From: Myxococcales bacterium
GTDB lineage: Bacteria > Myxococcota_A > Polyangia > Polyangiales > Polyangiaceae
Direction: 5' to 3'
NCBI GenBank assembly: GCA_004193285.1
Contig: SECP01000055.1
Coordinates: 1-58,197, forward strand
DNA length: 58,197 bases
The position numbers were made by a program, and so were the translations under genes. A model generated the notes under the pieces. That model was not told the origin of the DNA, ran no database searches, and worked only from the letters and a program-made list of their open reading frames with translations. Positions 26,631-33,844 of the stretch are shown here, one piece after another; positions within the stretch are counted from its first letter, which is position 1, and each line of letters begins with the position of its first letter.

Positions 26631-26800
26631 GGCCAACCGGCGAGTCATGCGCGTCACTCGCCGCCGGAAAGCCCGGGGAAAGCGGGACGAAACGTCGGAG
26701 GTGGTCCACTGCCAAAACATCAACTCCGCGCTGCGTAGCATCTTGGGTCGCAGAGCAAGCTGGTGGGCACCCCGGAGATCCTGAGTATCCGGGGTGCCGT
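26631..26800 (+). ncRNA. Candidate structured RNA (sRNA or leader riboregulator) ending in a terminator
   Basis: About 170 nt between the amt terminator and the next gene. Visible stems are GGCGAGT/ACTCGCC (26639-26645 with 26656-26662), CCCG/CGGG (26672-26675 with 26683-26686), GACG-AAA-CGTC (26686-26696), GCxCTGCG/CGCAGxGC (26728-26735 with 26749-26756), then the terminator at 26766-26798. The only open frame (26602-26784) is Arg-rich and has no ribosome site. It matches no riboswitch consensus I can recall. It could be an independent sRNA or the leader of the lipoprotein gene at 26873. Confidence 0.4.
26766..26798 (+). terminator. Intrinsic terminator upstream of the 26873 lipoprotein
   Basis: GGCACCCCGGA (26766-26776) and TCCGGGGTGCC (26788-26798) form a perfect 11-bp stem with an 11-nt loop, followed by the T-rich GTTTCATT. 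It lies 75 bp upstream of an ATG with no gene ending just before it. That position fits an attenuator or the end of a small RNA. Confidence 0.7.
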
Positions 26801-26872
26801 TTCATTGCAGCGCACCGTGAGCCGTTCCGGCGAGGTGGGGGCCCTCGTTCGGCGGAAGGATGAGGTGACGCA

Positions 26873-27445
26873 ATGACGATGAAGCTGGTGATGATGGCTA
26901 GCGTGCTTTCGCTCGTGGCCTGTGGCGCGGGGGAGCCTTGGGACGGTTGGAACGGTGGAGAGCCCCCGCCGCAAGCGGGTGGAATCGCGGGGAGCTCCAC
27001 GGGGGGCGTGGGTGGCAGCTTGGCCTTGCCGCCGTATGGCAGCGCGGGCGAGGCGGTGGGCGGCGAGCAACCCCAAACTGCCGGCGCGGGAGGGGTCTCC
27101 GAAGGCGGCAATGGCGGATTCGCGACGGCGGGCACGCTCGCGGGCGGCACCGGTCCGGTCGGCGGTGAGGGCGGCGCCAGCGAAGGCGGCTACGCGGGCA
27201 CGGGGACAGGCGGCTACGCGGGCACGATCACGGGCGGCGCGGGTCCGATCGGCGGCGAAGGCGGCGCGAGCCAAGGCGGTATGGGAACGGGCGGGGGCGG
27301 CTCGGAGTTGAGCTGCCTCGCGAACGTGTCGCACTGCTTCGACGCCGCGGCGAACTGCTTCGCCTACTCGCCGGGCTCGGACTGCGACCAGATCGTCGAT
27401 GTGTGCGCGGCGATGCAGGCGGACTGCGAAAGCACGGAACCTTAA
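26873..27445 (+). CDS. Gly-rich lipoprotein with a Cys-containing C-terminal segment
   Basis: 190 residues. The N-terminal LSLVAC lipobox follows MTMKLVMMASV. About 125 residues of Gly-rich low-complexity sequence (GG-A-GG, GTGGYAG and GGEGGASQGG repeats) lead to a C-terminal block with six cysteines in about 45 residues (SCLANVSHC...NC...DCDQIVDVC...DC). GGAAGGATGAGG precedes the start. The Gly-rich stretch resembles the long linkers of myxobacterial surface lipoproteins. The function is unknown. Its TAA overlaps the TAA of the opposite gene within TTAA. Confidence 0.72.
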   Translation: MTMKLVMMASVLSLVACGAGEPWDGWNGGEPPPQAGGIAGSSTGGVGGSLALPPYGSAGEAVGGEQPQTAGAGGVSEGGNGGFATAGTLAGGTGPVGGEGGASEGGYAGTGTGGYAGTITGGAGPIGGEGGASQGGMGTGGGGSELSCLANVSHCFDAAANCFAYSPGSDCDQIVDVCAAMQADCESTEP

Positions 27446-28176
27446 GGAGAGACGCACGCTTGAGGGCAGGATTCGCCGGGAGCTCCCGCTGCACCGGGGC
27501 TCTCGGCGCACTGCCACGACGAGCCTTCGCAGGTGCACGTCACGGCGCTGCACGCGGCCAAGCAAAGCGCGCCCCCGGCGCAGCCCGCGGCGAGGCAATG
27601 CGGAATCGGCGAGCCCTCACAGCCCGCGGCAGCGCATCGGTTGCCAGAGCAACAGCTCGGCTCACTGCACCCCGGCTCGCATTGAGCGCCGGGATAGCAC
27701 TCCTGCCCCGCGAGGCACTCGGCCTTGCTGGTGCACTCGGACGCGGGCGCGCACTCGCACACCGCGCAGCCGTTGTACTCGGCGAGCAGTGGCTGGAAGC
27801 CGTTGTCGCAGGGGCCCGCGCATGCCGTTGGCTTCGCGGGGCAGGCCACGCACTGGCTGGCGCTACACACGGTGCCTGCGCCGCAATCCAGGTGACTCGC
27901 GCAGGTGCCGCCGGCGGCCGTGCCGCCTTGCGCAGCGCCGCCGATCGGCCCGGAGCCGGCGGCGGGGGGATCTTCCTCGCCGGCGGTACCGAAGCTGAGG
28001 CCTCCGCTCGAGCCACCTGACTCCGTTCCTCCGAGCACTCCGAGGTCCAAGCCGCCGGCGGCGCCGCTCCCCGCCTCACCGGAGGCCGAAGACCGCCGCA
28101 GCACCTCGTACTGTGGGGAACAGCCGAGCAAGAGGGCCAAACCCACCCGCACCAGCGACCGCCGTCCTATTCGCAT
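27442..28176 (-). CDS. Cys-rich lipoprotein
   Basis: 244 residues from ATG 28176, chosen because it begins a lipoprotein signal (RIGRRSLVRVGLALLLGC). A Gly/Ser linker of about 60 residues follows. The rest is very Cys-rich with repeated patterns CxxDCGAGTVCxxxxC, CxSKAECLAGQECYPGAQC and EPSCCSGNRC, like the EGF/dickerin-type Cys repeats of myxobacterial secreted proteins. A surface or periplasmic disulfide-bonded protein is likely, with unknown ligand. It is convergent with the preceding lipoprotein and divergent from the ECF sigma gene. Confidence 0.75.
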   Translation of the reverse strand: MRIGRRSLVRVGLALLLGCSPQYEVLRRSSASGEAGSGAAGGLDLGVLGGTESGGSSGGLSFGTAGEEDPPAAGSGPIGGAAQGGTAAGGTCASHLDCGAGTVCSASQCVACPAKPTACAGPCDNGFQPLLAEYNGCAVCECAPASECTSKAECLAGQECYPGAQCEPGCSEPSCCSGNRCAAAGCEGSPIPHCLAAGCAGGALCLAACSAVTCTCEGSSWQCAESPGAAGAPGESCPQACVSP

Positions 28177-28237
28177 CGCCAGCAAGGGCCAAAACGTACG
28201 TGGAACGGCTCGCAAAAAGAGTCAAGATCGACCCCCG

Positions 28238-28258
28238 TGAGCCGAAATGTTCGGCTCA
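28238..28258. promoter_or_regulatory. Perfect 21-bp palindrome before the ECF sigma gene
   Basis: TGAGCCGAA (28238-28246) and TTCGGCTCA (28250-28258) are perfect 9-bp arms around ATG. The palindrome ends 16 nt before the sigma factor ATG in the gap shared with the divergent Cys-rich lipoprotein. It is a candidate operator, or an RNA hairpin covering the ribosome-entry region. Confidence 0.55.
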
Positions 28259-28274
28259 GGGCCCCAGACTCCAG

Positions 28275-28898
28275 ATGAAGCCTGCCGTCCGCCCTCTTCC
28301 GGCAACCAAGCCGGTCACCCCGGCGGAGCGGATCGAGCCGCGGGCGTCGGACGAAGAGCTGGTGGAGCGGCTGGCGAGGGGCGACCAGTGGGCGAAGGAG
28401 GCGCTCTACCGACGCTACGTGAAGGTGGTGTGGACGACGGCGCTGCACATGGTGGGTAACCGGGCCGACGCCCAAGACATCGTGCAAGACACCTTCGTGG
28501 AGGCGCTGCGCGATCTACCCGCGCTCCGGATGCACGCCGCCCTTCGGCCCTGGCTCCTGCGCATCTCCGTGCACCAAGCGCACCGCCGCTTCCGCCGTCG
28601 CAAGTTGTTCCGGCGCTTGGGGCTCGACCGCAGTATCGACGACGCGCCGCTCGAGGAGCTTCTGCATCACGGGGCGACGGCCGAGCAGCAGCTGGAGCTG
28701 CGCGCGGTGGATCGCGCGCTGCAGGGCGCTTCGGTCGGGGAGCGCTTTGCGTGGGTTTTGCGCTACGTGGAGGGTCACAGCCTGGAGGAAGTGGCAGACG
28801 CATGTGGTTGCTCGCTGGCCACGGCGAAGCGCCGCCTCGCCGGCGCTCAGTCGCGGGTCAAGGCCGCTCTCACCGAGGAGGCAGCTCATGACCTCTGA
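28275..28898 (+). CDS. ECF-type RNA polymerase sigma factor
   Basis: 207 residues from ATG 28275; a longer upstream frame has no sigma similarity. Region 2 is visible as WAKEALYRRYVKVVWTTALHMVG followed by the acidic DAQDIVQDTFVEAL and the promoter-melting HAALRPWLLRI. Region 4 is the HTH block LEEVADACGCSLATAKRRLAGA. It directs RNA polymerase to alternative promoters. The next gene, overlapping by 11 bp, encodes a FecR-like membrane protein, its likely regulator. No Shine-Dalgarno sequence is evident. Confidence 0.88.
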   Translation: MKPAVRPLPATKPVTPAERIEPRASDEELVERLARGDQWAKEALYRRYVKVVWTTALHMVGNRADAQDIVQDTFVEALRDLPALRMHAALRPWLLRISVHQAHRRFRRRKLFRRLGLDRSIDDAPLEELLHHGATAEQQLELRAVDRALQGASVGERFAWVLRYVEGHSLEEVADACGCSLATAKRRLAGAQSRVKAALTEEAAHDL

Positions 28899-29961
28899 AC
28901 GCGCGCCCCGGATCACGCCGGAAGGCGGCGCCACCGAGCCGCTCGCCCCCGCGCTGCGCGAGGATCTCGCGGAAGCGCGCGTGCAGCGCATGTGGCAGCG
29001 CATCGATCACGCGCCGGGCCGACGTAGCGGCATCTGGCTCGCGCTGGCGACGGCGGCGGTGGTCGCGCTCGCGTCGTTCGGATTCTCGCGCTGGCTCTTG
29101 CCGCCGAGCTCTGGGCAACTCGCGCTCTCATCTGGCCGCGCCCCGGTCGTGCTGTTCGCGGAGCAGCGCGCCGAGGCGCCGCGCTTCGACGACGGCTCTC
29201 AAATGACTTTGGAGCGTGGCTCGCGCGTGGAGGTGCTCCGCAACGACGCGCGCTCGTTCGTCACCGCCCTGCGGCGTGGCGACGTGACGTTCGACGTCGT
29301 GCCGGGTGGCAAGCGGCACTGGGTCATCGAAGCCGGGGAGCTCAGCGTGGAGGTAGTCGGCACGCGCTTCCGCGTGGAGAGGCAGCCGCAAGCCACGCGC
29401 GTGAGCGTGGAGCACGGCGTCGTCCTCGTCCGGGGCGAGCGAGTTCGGGGCGGAAGCGTGCGGCTCACGGCCGGCCAAAGCTTCGAGCTCCTGCCGCTGG
29501 AGCCGGCGGAGCCGGCGCCGCCTCTCGCTCCGGCGCCCAGCCTGGCGCCGCCTGCGCCCGTCGCAAGCACCGCGCGCGCACCGCTGACCCCCGTCGACCC
29601 GGTCGCGAGGCACCTCACGGAGGCAGACGACGCGCGGCGCCGCGGCGACGCAGCGAGCGCAGCGCGACACTTCGAAGCCGCATGGTCCAGCGCAGCTCCC
29701 GGCGATTCGCGGCGCGGCCTTGCCGCGCTCAGCCTGAGCCGTCTCCTCGGCGCCGGTAATGCTGCCAAATCCGCGCGCGTTCTGCGAAGCTCGCTCACGG
29801 ACATGCCCCCCGCGCTGCGCGAAGACGCCCAAGCTCGACTCGTGGAAGCAGAGAGCCGCGCCGGCAACGTCGCCGGGGCCAGGCAAGCGGCGGAGGAGTA
29901 CCGGCGGCTGTTCCCGGCCGGTCAGCGCCTGCGGGAGGTCGAGCGCTGGTCCGAGCCGTGA
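28888..29961 (+). CDS. FecR-domain membrane protein with C-terminal helical repeats
   Basis: 357 residues. The N-terminal cytoplasmic region (about 45 residues) precedes one transmembrane helix (WLALATAAVVALASFGF). A FecR-like beta domain follows (FDDGSQMTLERGSRVEVL, ALRRGDVTFDVVPGGKRHWVIE, SVEVVGTRFRVER). A Pro/Ala linker leads to TPR-like helices (AARHFEAAWSSAA, VAGARQAAEEYRRLFP). The layout fits a membrane anti-sigma/sensor for the overlapping sigma factor. The N-terminus is too short to place a zinc-binding anti-sigma motif. The start ATG 28888 lies inside the sigma gene. Confidence 0.8.
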   Translation: MTSERAPRITPEGGATEPLAPALREDLAEARVQRMWQRIDHAPGRRSGIWLALATAAVVALASFGFSRWLLPPSSGQLALSSGRAPVVLFAEQRAEAPRFDDGSQMTLERGSRVEVLRNDARSFVTALRRGDVTFDVVPGGKRHWVIEAGELSVEVVGTRFRVERQPQATRVSVEHGVVLVRGERVRGGSVRLTAGQSFELLPLEPAEPAPPLAPAPSLAPPAPVASTARAPLTPVDPVARHLTEADDARRRGDAASAARHFEAAWSSAAPGDSRRGLAALSLSRLLGAGNAAKSARVLRSSLTDMPPALREDAQARLVEAESRAGNVAGARQAAEEYRRLFPAGQRLREVERWSEP

Positions 29962-30998
29962 GGCTGCGAGCCGCGCTCGGCGCGCTTTTCGTGGCTGTGC
30001 CCTCGCTCGCTTCGGAGCCGCTCCGGGTGGCGCTACTTTTGCCGGCTTGCGAGTTGCCCGGCGTCGGCGGTAACGAGCTGCGCGAAGCGGTCGCGCTCGA
30101 TTTGCGGCTGGAGGACGTCGTGCTGGCGCCGCCGGGTGAGCTCTCGCCCGGGCGCGACGTCCAGCTGCTCGTCGAGGCGAGCTGCGCGTCGCCGGACGAG
30201 CTCATTCTGCACGCCGAGCTCGGCCAAGAGCGGCAACGCCGGAAACTGCGGCTCTCGGAGCTAGCCGCGGAGCAGCGCCCGCGCGCTCTCTCCCTCGCGC
30301 TCACCGAGCTCGTCTCGCTCGTGCTTCACCCCTCGCCGCCGTTGCCATCACCGGAGCCACAGGCGGAGCCACCGACACCGGCACCACCGCCGCCGCCTGA
30401 CTCGGCCGCGCCCATTCCGGCAAAGAAGCCCCCACCCGAGCCGACGAAAACGTCGTCCGGTCCAGTTTCCGGCACCCTGCCGGAAGATCGACCGACGAGG
30501 TCTCGTAAGCACGCTGCTTGGTACCTGGGCGTCGCGCCTCAGCTGCGCTTTTTCGGCGGCACCGCGCTGTGGGGCGCTCAGGTGCAACTGTCGCGCGCCC
30601 GCTTGCGCTACGGCGCGGGTCTGCTCATGACGCGCACTCAGGCGTCGTCCGGCTCGGTGTGGACTCGCCTCGCTCACCTGGAAGCCGGCTACGGTTTTTC
30701 GCTCTGGCGTAGTGCCGTAGGCGCCGCGCTCGAATCGGGGCCGCGGCTCGGCGTCGGTCACACGTTCATGAGCGCCCGCTCCACCGGCGCCGCGACCGCC
30801 TACGACGCCCACGATTGGTACCTGGACGCAGCGTGGACGGCTCGCTACCAACTGGAGCTCAGCGGCTCTATTCGCCTGGGTTTGGGGGCCGAGCTGGGCT
30901 ACGGCCGGGGGCCCATCGCTTACGCGGACGACGTCCTGATCGCGCAGACGTCCGGCCCGTTCGCTTCGGTCACCCTGGACGGCGCGCTTCCTCTCTAG
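29958..30998 (+). CDS. Exported protein with Pro-rich linker and probable outer-membrane beta domain
   Basis: 346 residues starting at GTG 29958, overlapping the preceding stop as GTGA. A short signal peptide (ALGALFVAVPSLAS) is followed by about 110 residues of alpha/beta domain, a Pro-rich linker (PPTPAPPPPPD) and a C-terminal domain with alternating aromatic/hydrophobic strands (WYLGVAPQLRFFGG, RLRYGAGLLMTRTQ, GLGAELGYGRGPI), as in small outer-membrane beta-barrels. It is the third gene of the sigma/FecR operon, so it may sense or execute the response. It ends 3 bp from the opposite gene. Confidence 0.7.
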   Translation: MRLRAALGALFVAVPSLASEPLRVALLLPACELPGVGGNELREAVALDLRLEDVVLAPPGELSPGRDVQLLVEASCASPDELILHAELGQERQRRKLRLSELAAEQRPRALSLALTELVSLVLHPSPPLPSPEPQAEPPTPAPPPPPDSAAPIPAKKPPPEPTKTSSGPVSGTLPEDRPTRSRKHAAWYLGVAPQLRFFGGTALWGAQVQLSRARLRYGAGLLMTRTQASSGSVWTRLAHLEAGYGFSLWRSAVGAALESGPRLGVGHTFMSARSTGAATAYDAHDWYLDAAWTARYQLELSGSIRLGLGAELGYGRGPIAYADDVLIAQTSGPFASVTLDGALPL

Positions 30999-31001
30999 CC
31001 G

Positions 31002-32660
31002 TCATCGCTTTTGCCGGAACACGACCGGTACCCGGACGGTCGCGCAGTCGCCCTCGGACTTGTTCAGGTAGGGGACGCGCATCGTCTCCAGCACGCACTT
31101 GGTCAAATCGCCGTCGTCGATCTCGTCTTGGACCAGCGCGGCGTTCAGCACCGCGCCGCGCCCGTCTACCGAGAGCTCGACCATCAACTTGCCCTCTTCC
31201 GTCGAACCGTAGCGCAGCAAGCGCTCGTAGCAGGAGCGGAGGGAGCCCGCGCGCTCGGCCAGCTCGCTCTGCAGTGCCTGAGGGGCGGCGCCGTGGCACG
31301 TCACCTGCTGACCGCCGCTCGCGTCGAAGTAGCGCTTCATGCCCTCGCTGCCGTCCTCCAGGTAGGAGATTTCGTAGCTCGCGTAGCCTTGAGCGGTGAG
31401 CAGCGGCTTGCCGGCGGCATCCGTGTGCTCCTCCCGGATCAGCCGGTCCCCATCGTAGTAGAGGCGGCGGGAGCGGAGGGGAACGTCCTTCACGTCCGAG
31501 TAGACGTAGCTCACCGGGTTGTCTCGCTGGTCGTACTCGATGTCGGCTCGATGATAACCCTGTGTGCCGAGCGCGGGCTCGCCCCGCTCGTCGTAGAAGA
31601 GCTCGCTCGTCACGTTCCCCCGCTCACCGCGCGGCTCGCGCACCAGGGCCGCGCCGCGCTCCCGCTCCCGCACCGGGCTTCCGCTCGCGTCGAAGAAAGC
31701 GGTTTCGATGACCGCGTCGAGCTCGTCATAGCGGCGCTTGCGCATCGCCCAGCCGTTCGAGCCCACGAGAGGGCGGCCTTGCTCGTCCAGCAGCGTGAGC
31801 GAAAGCTCGTTGCCGCGCTCGTCGCGCTCGTAACGCAAGCCGGCGGCGCCATCGCGCGTCTCGCGGGCGGGGGCGCCTTGCACGTCCAAGTAGGCGACGG
31901 CCTCCGGTTCGCCGAAGCGGTTCGAACGGGTTCGAACCAGGTGCACCCCGGAAGCGAGCGCCGGCGCGCCCGCCGCGTCGAAGTACCGACGCTCCCGCTC
32001 GACGCCGCGCTCGTCCACCTCGAAGGTGATGCGATGCGAGCCGTCTTCGTTCTGCACCGGCTCGCCGCGCAAGCCGAAGAAACGGCGCTCGAGCACCGCG
32101 CCAGCGGCGCTCCGCAGCACGCGCGTCTCGTGAACGGCGCCCTCCGCCGCCGGCTGCCCGAGCCAGTTCACCGAGCTGAAGCTCTCCACGCGGCCGCGCG
32201 CGGAGAGGACTCGCCGAAGGCCGCTGATCGTCGTCTTGGCGCGAACGCGCGGTCGATCTTGCTCGTCCAACCAGCGAACCCAGCGCTCGTCGTCCGCGAG
32301 GACGTTGCGACCGCGCACCACGCCGTTGCGGTTTTCCCGCGACCAGCTTCGGACCCGGCCGCCCCGGTACTCGTAAACGCTGGAGAGCTCCTGCGGCGCG
32401 CCGGACCCGCTCACCGTGTCCAGCCGCGAAAACTCTCCGCGCCTGAGCAGCAGGCGCTGGCTGTACGAGCGATGCCGCTGCTGCTCGGACGTGAGCTGCC
32501 ACACGCACCGATGCACCTCGTGCTCGGTCACCGTCCCGGCGCAAAACACCACCGCCTCCGCCGGCGCCGCCTGCGCAGGTCGCAACGCCACCTGCGCGGG
32601 AGCCGGCGCCGCGCACCCCGCGAGCCCCAGCGCGCAGAACGACCGCTGCCATCGCTTCAT
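31002..32660 (-). CDS. Repeat-containing lipoprotein with AgmX/PglI-type C-terminal domain
   Basis: 552 residues from ATG 32660, chosen for the lipobox LGLAGC; an earlier ATG would add 13 residues. Most of the protein is about ten degenerate repeats of roughly 40 residues with the core YFDASGxP or DEQGRP followed by a Tyr-rich strand (SYVYSDVKDVPL, RRYFDAAGAPAL), similar to RHS/YwqK-like repeats. The last 85 residues resemble the AgmX/PglI C-terminal domain (SCYERLLRYGSTEEGKLMVEL, LTKCVLETMRVPYL), related to TonB-like C-terminal folds. In myxobacteria that domain occurs in gliding-motility and envelope proteins. The exact role is unknown. Confidence 0.75.
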   Translation of the reverse strand: MKRWQRSFCALGLAGCAAPAPAQVALRPAQAAPAEAVVFCAGTVTEHEVHRCVWQLTSEQQRHRSYSQRLLLRRGEFSRLDTVSGSGAPQELSSVYEYRGGRVRSWSRENRNGVVRGRNVLADDERWVRWLDEQDRPRVRAKTTISGLRRVLSARGRVESFSSVNWLGQPAAEGAVHETRVLRSAAGAVLERRFFGLRGEPVQNEDGSHRITFEVDERGVERERRYFDAAGAPALASGVHLVRTRSNRFGEPEAVAYLDVQGAPARETRDGAAGLRYERDERGNELSLTLLDEQGRPLVGSNGWAMRKRRYDELDAVIETAFFDASGSPVRERERGAALVREPRGERGNVTSELFYDERGEPALGTQGYHRADIEYDQRDNPVSYVYSDVKDVPLRSRRLYYDGDRLIREEHTDAAGKPLLTAQGYASYEISYLEDGSEGMKRYFDASGGQQVTCHGAAPQALQSELAERAGSLRSCYERLLRYGSTEEGKLMVELSVDGRGAVLNAALVQDEIDDGDLTKCVLETMRVPYLNKSEGDCATVRVPVVFRQKR

Positions 32661-32695
32661 GGCGGTCCAGCTTAGCCGGCCCGCGGCCGAGCCGC

Positions 32696-33268
32696 TCACG
32701 ACTTTTGCTTCGGGCGAAAGCGCAGCAGCGTGCAGCCCTGGGGCAAGCTCTCCGACCCGAGCGGCTCGAGCTCCAGCTGCAGCCCCGCTTCGAAGTACGG
32801 CTTGCCGCCGCCGAGCACGACCGGCATCACGTACAGTCTAAACTCATCCACCAAGCCCCAGCGAATCAGGCTCGCCGCCAGCTTCGCCCCGTTCACCTCG
32901 ATGTCGCCGTTCGTCTCCGCCTTGAGCCGGCGGACGGTGGGCTCGACCTCCGCCGGGTCCTTCACGAGCCGCGCGCCCGGCCCCACGCTCGTCAACGTGG
33001 AGGAAAAAACGACCTTCGGCGTCCCGCGCCAGGCCTCGCCGTACTCGAGCTCGTAGGCCACGCTCTCGGGCGGGGGTTCGTCCCAGTAGCGCATGATCTC
33101 GTACATGTTGCGGCCGTAGAGGTTGAGCGCGGTGCGCGCCTGAGCCTCGTTGAAGTGCCGATGCAGCGCTTCCTCCGGTACCGGTAGCCCTACGTCGCCG
33201 CCCGCCTCCGCGCTCGCGATGTAACCATCTGCCGAGACCGCGAACGAATAGAAAATATGGCCTGCCAA
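32696..33268 (-). CDS. RibD C-terminal/dihydrofolate-reductase-like protein
   Basis: 190 residues starting at TTG 33268, preceded by AGGAG 5 nt upstream; no ATG fits. The fold follows the RibD_C family: FYSFAVSADGYIAS, LYGRNMYEIM, KVVFSSTL, NGDIEVNGAKLAASLIRWGLVDEFRLYVMPVVLGGGKPYF. Such proteins bind NADPH and reduce pterin- or flavin-like compounds. Many stand-alone members are uncharacterised. It is divergent from an HxlR regulator and shares a palindromic control region with it, so its expression probably responds to the HxlR ligand. Confidence 0.85.
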   Translation of the reverse strand: MAGHIFYSFAVSADGYIASAEAGGDVGLPVPEEALHRHFNEAQARTALNLYGRNMYEIMRYWDEPPPESVAYELEYGEAWRGTPKVVFSSTLTSVGPGARLVKDPAEVEPTVRRLKAETNGDIEVNGAKLAASLIRWGLVDEFRLYVMPVVLGGGKPYFEAGLQLELEPLGSESLPQGCTLLRFRPKQKS

Positions 33269-33280
33269 TGGGTCTCCTAA

Positions 33281-33306
33281 CTGGTTGCAGTTTGCAACCA
33301 GTTGCA
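33281..33306. promoter_or_regulatory. Triple half-site HxlR operator candidate
   Basis: CTGGTTGCA (33281-33289) and TGCAACCAG (33293-33301) are perfect 9-bp arms with a GTT spacer. A third half-site, GTTGCA (33301-33306), makes a second overlapping palindrome with TGCAAC. The site sits between the divergent DHFR-like and HxlR genes, covering the DHFR-like start region and next to a -10-like GATACT. Confidence 0.7.
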
Positions 33307-33348
33307 AGATACTACCGGTTGTCAGCCCTGCGCAACGAGCCTTCTTCG

Positions 33349-33843
33349 ATGACCGACCCAAGCCGCTCCGGCTGCCCGATCAACCTGACGCTCGAGGCGC
33401 TAGGCGACAAATGGAGCCTCATCGTCGTGCGTGACGTCATGTTCGGGGGGCGGCGGCGCTTTCGGGAGCTGCTCGCGAATTCGGAGGAGGGCATCGCCTC
33501 GAACATCTTGGCGGACCGGCTACAGCACCTGGTGGAGCTGGGCGTGCTGACGCGCGCTGCGGACCCGACCCACAAGCAAAAGCAAATCTACAGCTTGAGC
33601 GAGATGGGTATCCAGCTCTTGCCGGTGTTCATCGCGCTCGGCGCATGGGGGCGGCGCTTCCTCCCCGCCACCAAAGCGCTCAGCATTCGCGCAGAGCTCC
33701 TGGAGCAGGGCGGGCCCGCGCTGCTTCGCCGCTTCATGGCGGAGCTCCGCGCTCAGCACCTGCGGGGTGAAGAAGCCTCCGCAGTGCGGGAGGAGCTGCG
33801 CGCCGCCTACGAAAAGGTGAAGAGCGAAAAGCGGCGCCGCTAG
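33349..33843 (+). CDS. HxlR-family transcriptional regulator
   Basis: 164 residues from ATG 33349; the upstream frame crosses the operator. The winged-helix core has the family Cys (SGCPINLTLEALGDKWSLIVVRDVM), RFRELL, GIASNILADRLQHLVELGVL and IYSLSEMG. A helical C-terminal extension rich in Arg/Lys follows. HxlR proteins often sense electrophiles or thiol stress through this N-terminal cysteine. It likely controls the divergent RibD_C-like gene and itself. It ends 1 bp from convergent ppk1. Confidence 0.9.
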   Translation: MTDPSRSGCPINLTLEALGDKWSLIVVRDVMFGGRRRFRELLANSEEGIASNILADRLQHLVELGVLTRAADPTHKQKQIYSLSEMGIQLLPVFIALGAWGRRFLPATKALSIRAELLEQGGPALLRRFMAELRAQHLRGEEASAVREELRAAYEKVKSEKRRR

Positions 33844-33844
33844 G

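Noticed and set aside
26631..26700. Possible c-di-GMP-I (GEMM) riboswitch
   Set aside because: There is an AAAGCCCGGGG-like stretch, but the order of the conserved GGCAAACC and GACGCAAAGCC elements is not met.
26602..26784. 60-codon open frame inside the amt-to-lipoprotein gap
   Set aside because: Starts within the amt terminator stem, is Arg-rich, lacks a ribosome site and runs into the second terminator; RNA structure explains the region better.
29128..29886. 252-codon minus-strand open frame opposite the FecR gene
   Set aside because: Shadow of the FecR-like gene; no domain and atypical composition.
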